Assembly: GCF_001427795.1 (NCBI RefSeq)
Contig: NZ_LMHJ01000003.1
Span: 364,204-428,203, forward strand
DNA length: 64,000 bases
Reading direction: 5' to 3'
Origin: Nocardioides sp. Root682
Lineage (GTDB): Bacteria; Actinomycetota; Actinomycetes; Propionibacteriales; Nocardioidaceae
Part shown: in pieces, positions 61,499-64,000 of the stretch
Layout of the letters: each line of letters opens with the position of its first letter
Numbering within the stretch: the first letter of the stretch is position 1
The notes under the pieces: model-generated
What the model was told of the DNA's origin: nothing
Databases searched by the model: none
The model's input: only the letters and a program-made list of their open reading frames with translations
Translations under genes and position numbers: made by a program

Positions 61499-62218
61499 TC
61501 AGCTCACCCGGCGGGTGAGGCCCGGCATGGCGGTGTTCTGCGGTACGGCGGTGGGGGCCGGCGTGCTCGCCTCGGCGCCGTGCAGGCGGACGGCGAGCAG
61601 GGCGGCCTGGGTGCGGTGCTGCAGCCCCAGGCGGGAGAGCAGGCCGGTGACGTGGTTCTTCACGGTCTTCTCGGCCAGGTACAGCTTCTCGGCGATCTGG
61701 CGGTTGGTCATGCCCTCGGCGATGAGGAAGAAGATCTTGCGCTGCTGGGGCGTGAGCTCGCAGATGACGTCGAGGGACCTGCGCTGCAACTCCATCTGCT
61801 CGACGACGCGGCTCGCGACGGTGGGGTCGATGAGCGAGTGGCCGCCGGCGACGAGCTTGATGCCGCTGATCAGCGAGTTGCCCTCGATGCGCTTGAGGAC
61901 GTAGCCCGAGGCGCCGGCCAGGATCGCCGACGAGATGGCGTCCGGGTCGTCGTACGACGTCAGGATCAGGCCCTTGATGGTGGGGTCGACGGACCGCATC
62001 TCGCGGCAGATGTCGACTCCGGTGCCGTCGGAGAGGTTCGCGTCGAGGATGGCGACGTCGGGGCGGAGTGCGAGGATCTCGCGCAGGGCGACGGTGGCGC
62101 TGCCGGACTGGCCGACGACCTCGATCGTGTCGTCCGTCTCGAGCAGGCTGGCGACCCCCCGGCGGACCACTTCGTGGTCGTCGACGAGGTAGACGCGAAT
62201 GACTTTTTCTTCGGGCAC
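61499..62218 (-). CDS. NarL/FixJ-family response regulator, DevR/DosR-like
   Basis: A 239-residue regulator. The receiver domain has phosphoacceptor Asp59 in AILDANLSDG, ILTSYDDPDAI and YVLKRI. The LuxR helix-turn-helix (about 150-210) has LTPQQRKIFFLIAEGMTNRQIAEKLYLAEKTVKNHVTGLLSRLGLQHRTQAA. Start VYLVDDHEVVRRGVASLL and the AEKTVKNHV helix closely resemble mycobacterial DevR/DosR. The start is GTG. No kinase is adjacent; the DevS-like kinase at 20924 is a possible partner. Position next to the chemotaxis operon and the DosR-like box before cheA suggest it may tune motility. That is inference. Confidence 0.88.
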   Translation of the reverse strand: MPEEKVIRVYLVDDHEVVRRGVASLLETDDTIEVVGQSGSATVALREILALRPDVAILDANLSDGTGVDICREMRSVDPTIKGLILTSYDDPDAISSAILAGASGYVLKRIEGNSLISGIKLVAGGHSLIDPTVASRVVEQMELQRRSLDVICELTPQQRKIFFLIAEGMTNRQIAEKLYLAEKTVKNHVTGLLSRLGLQHRTQAALLAVRLHGAEASTPAPTAVPQNTAMPGLTRRVS

Positions 62219-62291
62219 GTCACCGAGTGTGGTCCCAGGGACGCTGTCCCGACAGGGCTACCGGGCAGTTGTGGGCGGACGTCGTCCAACG

Positions 62292-62310
62292 TCTGGCCCG
62301 GAGTGACTAG
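62292..62310 (-). promoter_or_regulatory. motif shared by devR-like and fliM leaders
   Basis: GTCTGGCCCGGAGTGACTA (plus strand) matches 17 of 19 bases of the site at 30334-30352. It lies 73 bp before the regulator start, on the same relative strand. Confidence 0.35.
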
Positions 62311-62341
62311 GGCGGATGTGCGAACGAAGGAGGCGAACGGC

Positions 62342-62701
62342 TCAGCGGGCCCGGATACCGGCCAGCGCGGCCGAGATGTCGCGCTCGCCGCGGCGCAGCT
62401 CGGCCAGCAGGTCCACGAGGTCGCGGGTCGTCAGGTTGTCGTCGTCGAGCGCGGGAGACATCCACTCAACGGCTTCCTCGGCGGTGATCCTGCCACCGAC
62501 GGTGAGGCGGTACTCGGTGTCGTCGAGGTCGAAGTGGATGTCGGCGACGACCGCGTTGAAGTGCTCGTCGGCGACCGGGTCGTGGATCAGGACGTGCTCG
62601 CCGGGCTCCAGCCCGCGGCCCAGGTCGTGCGCCCGGTGGCTCACGGCGAGCGAGCGGCTACGCCGCGTGAACGGGCTGAGTGCCACGTTGATCTGCTCCA
62701 C
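62342..62701 (-). CDS. hypothetical protein
   Basis: A 119-residue soluble protein with no recognised family. RRSRSLAVSHRAHDLGRGLEPGEHVLIHDPVADEHFNAVVADIHFDLDDTEYRLTVGG looks like a small beta-barrel able to bind a ligand or nucleic acid, and the C-terminal 40 residues are helical (LTTRDLVDLLAELRRGERDISAALAGI). The GTG start has a strong GGAGG. It is divergent from the sigma factor gene and upstream of the devR-like gene, with a 123-bp spacer, so co-transcription is uncertain. Confidence 0.7.
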   Translation of the reverse strand: MEQINVALSPFTRRSRSLAVSHRAHDLGRGLEPGEHVLIHDPVADEHFNAVVADIHFDLDDTEYRLTVGGRITAEEAVEWMSPALDDDNLTTRDLVDLLAELRRGERDISAALAGIRAR

Positions 62702-62854
62702 GATGTCCTCCTGGGTTGCTGGCCTGACATGGAGATCAACCGGCTGTCGGGTTGGTTGTTACGGCCGGACGGGTCACGAGTGTCGTAGTCATTCCTGACC
62801 ACCCCGCACGGCTCGACCGGAAATTTTCAGTCAGGTTTCTCAAGAACACGTGTA

Positions 62855-62877
62855 ATGAAGATCCAGACCGCGGGTAC
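62855..62877 (+). promoter_or_regulatory. candidate autoregulatory SigB-type promoter
   Basis: ATGAAGA, 10 bp, then GGGTAC: same length and ends as the block before csbD (14044-14066). It lies 65 bp before the sigma factor start. The remaining 62702-62854 stretch holds no feature I can name. Confidence 0.4.
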
Positions 62878-62942
62878 CTGCGCCGACGACATACGAAGTG
62901 GTTGAGACCAAAGCCACGCCGCTCTCGACCCGGGAGTAGATC

Positions 62943-63749
62943 GTGTCCGTGTTGCCTGAAGTCCCCACCATCCCTCCGGAACGTTCGGAGGATCGCAAGA
63001 CCCTGACCGCTGAACTGCTCGCGAAGGCCACCCAGTGCACCGGGGCGGAGCGCGACGAGCTGCTCCAGCAGGTCATCGTGCTGAACATCCCGGTCGCGCA
63101 TGCCCTCGCTGCGCGTTATCGCAACCGCGGTCAGAGCCCGGAGGAGCTCCAGCAGGTTGCCTGCCTGGCGTTGACCCGGGCCGTCCAGCGCTTCGACCCG
63201 GGCCGCGGCGACGACCTGCTGGTCTTCGCCGTGCCGAGCATCCTGGGTGAGCTGAAGAGACACTTCCGCTCGGCTGGATGGGCGGTCCGCCCGCCCCGCC
63301 GGATCCAGGAGCTCCGCCCCCTGTTGGGCGCGGCCGAGGAGGACCTGACCCAGCGCCTGGGCAGGTCGCCCCGGCTCTCGGAGCTCGCGGCCGAGCTGGA
63401 TTGTGAGGTCGAGGAGGTCGAGGAGGCCGTCGGCTGTCGCGACCTCGTGCACGCCTCGTCCCTCGACGAGCCGGTCTCGGAGTCCGGGAGCCCTCTCGCC
63501 GACCTGCTCCCCGACACCGATCCGGGCTTCGAGCACAGCGAGGCCGTGGCCATGCTGGCTCCCGCTTGCCGCCGGCTGAAGCCACGCGACCGCAGCATCA
63601 TCAGGATGCGGTTCTACGACCAGCTCACCCAGCAGCAGATCGCGGACGAGCTCGGGGTCACGCAGGTCCAGGTGTCCCGCCTCCTGCAACGCATCTTCAA
63701 CGACCTGCGCCGCTCGGTGAGCGATCCGCAGCGCCCGCGCGCTGCCTGA
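62943..63749 (+). CDS. SigB/SigF/SigG-family RNA polymerase sigma factor
   Basis: A 268-residue stress-type sigma factor. Region 2 (about 40-110) has VAHALAARYRNRGQSPEELQQVACLALTRAVQRFDPGRGDDLLVFAVPSILGELKRHFR. Region 3 has RPPRRIQELRPLLG, and region 4 has LKPRDRSIIRMRFYDQLTQQQIADELGVTQVQVSRLLQRIFNDLR. ILGELKRHFRS-WAVRPPRR is diagnostic of the SigB/F/G group. The start is GTG 62943. No RsbW/RsbV anti-sigma pair is adjacent, so its partner regulators lie elsewhere. It may drive csbD and itself. Confidence 0.92.
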   Translation: MSVLPEVPTIPPERSEDRKTLTAELLAKATQCTGAERDELLQQVIVLNIPVAHALAARYRNRGQSPEELQQVACLALTRAVQRFDPGRGDDLLVFAVPSILGELKRHFRSAGWAVRPPRRIQELRPLLGAAEEDLTQRLGRSPRLSELAAELDCEVEEVEEAVGCRDLVHASSLDEPVSESGSPLADLLPDTDPGFEHSEAVAMLAPACRRLKPRDRSIIRMRFYDQLTQQQIADELGVTQVQVSRLLQRIFNDLRRSVSDPQRPRAA

Positions 63750-63788
63750 GACGACCGCCGCTCCGCCCGGCGGTCACGGTGACGACGA

Positions 63789-63843
63789 CGGTCCACCGAT
63801 ATGGGTCCCTCGATACGCTCAGGAAGATCGAGTCGGTGGACCG
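63789..63843. terminator. composite hairpin between convergent sigma factor and CDGSH genes
   Basis: An outer stem CGGTCCACCGA pairs with its complement at 63833-63843. Nested inside, CTCGAT pairs with ATCGAG directly abutting the outer right arm. It lies between two convergent genes and is probably a bidirectional terminator. Confidence 0.55.
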
Positions 63844-63867
63844 TTGTCGTTCCTCTGGTCCTGCCCT

Positions 63868-64000
63868 TCAATCCTTCTTGCGCCGACGCCGCGCGCGGTG
63901 GCTCGCGTCGCACCACGGTTGCCGCTCGGACCGCCCGCACCGGCACAGGGCGACCACCGGTCGCTCCACCTTGCCGACGGTCCCGTCGCCGCCGACCACT
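63868..64000 (-). CDS. CDGSH-type iron-sulfur domain protein, partial
   Basis: The last 43 codons of a gene that continues past the window edge. It reads ...VERPVVALCRCGRSERQPWCDASH then a basic tail ARRRRKKD. C-x-C-x8-C-x3-H with the WCDASH ending is the 2Fe-2S ligand set of CDGSH proteins (the canonical glycine is Ala here). Such proteins carry redox-active, acid-labile clusters. It has no start inside the window and was found by reading the minus strand from the edge. Confidence 0.8.
   Translation of the reverse strand, partial: VVGGDGTVGKVERPVVALCRCGRSERQPWCDASHRARRRRKKD

Noticed and set aside
63614..63946. 110-codon minus-strand frame at the right edge
   Set aside because: It overlaps the sigma factor 3' end and the CDGSH gene in the wrong frame. 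The CDGSH cysteine pattern shows which frame is real.

Overview
The window is high-GC DNA with tightly packed genes, many GTG starts, ATGA/GTGA stop-start overlaps and several probably leaderless genes. It holds a full flagellar and chemotaxis locus with no P- or L-ring genes, beside mycobacterial-type regulators (DevS/DevR-like, SigB/SigF family, CsbD, MmpL). This points to a motile actinobacterium, most like Nocardioides or a relative; that genus call is inference. I see no tRNA, rRNA, CRISPR array or insertion sequence. No gap between genes exceeds about 250 bases.

Region 1 (1-22.5 kb) is mostly metabolic. On the minus strand: an acyl-CoA synthetase, an MHS-type MFS transporter, an alpha/beta hydrolase with a TetR regulator, then lplA-like, lysR, aceE, aceF and pyc. 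The last group makes and lipoylates the pyruvate dehydrogenase E1/E2 components and adds anaplerotic pyruvate carboxylation. Next come CsbD, a hemerythrin-like protein, an MMPL transporter, a secreted carboxypeptidase-regulatory-domain protein, a second hydrolase, a hotdog thioesterase and a DevS-like GAF histidine kinase.

Region 2 (22.5-45.7 kb) is a long minus-strand flagellar run. Read in transcription order from 45.7 kb down: cheR-cheY-cheX-cheY-cheX-like, flgB-flgC-fliE-fliF-fliG-fliH-fliI-fliJ-(NlpC/P60-SLT)-fliK-flgD-flgE, flbD-motA-motB-fliL, fliM-fliN-fliO-fliP-fliQ-fliR-flhB-flhA and a small membrane protein. Together these encode the export gate, ATPase complex, MS and C rings, rod, hook and stator.

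Region 3 (45.8-61.3 kb) has cheB, a large secreted protein, then fliA-fliC-fliD-fliS-(FliT-position gene) on minus. Divergent from fliA on plus are flgN-flgK-flgL-fliW-csrA and cheA-cheW-mcp. Region 4 (61.4-64 kb) has a DevR-like response regulator, a small unknown gene, a SigB/SigF-type sigma factor and the 3' end of a CDGSH iron-sulfur gene.

The most unusual signals are at DNA level. (i) Three arrays, each four copies of one 21-bp repeat, lie in frame inside fliI (directly after its start codon) and fliK (twice, in opposite orientations). (ii) Two copies of a long perfect or near-perfect palindrome lie between flagellar transcription units. In three places an arm is followed after exactly 9 bp by GCCGATGA, a good match to the FliA/sigma-28 -10 box; at the divergent cheR/cheB pair this implies two leaderless promoters. 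(iii) The csbD and sigB leaders share an ATGAAGA-N10-GGGTAC block suggestive of SigB autoregulation. (iv) A DosR-box-like palindrome lies upstream of cheA.
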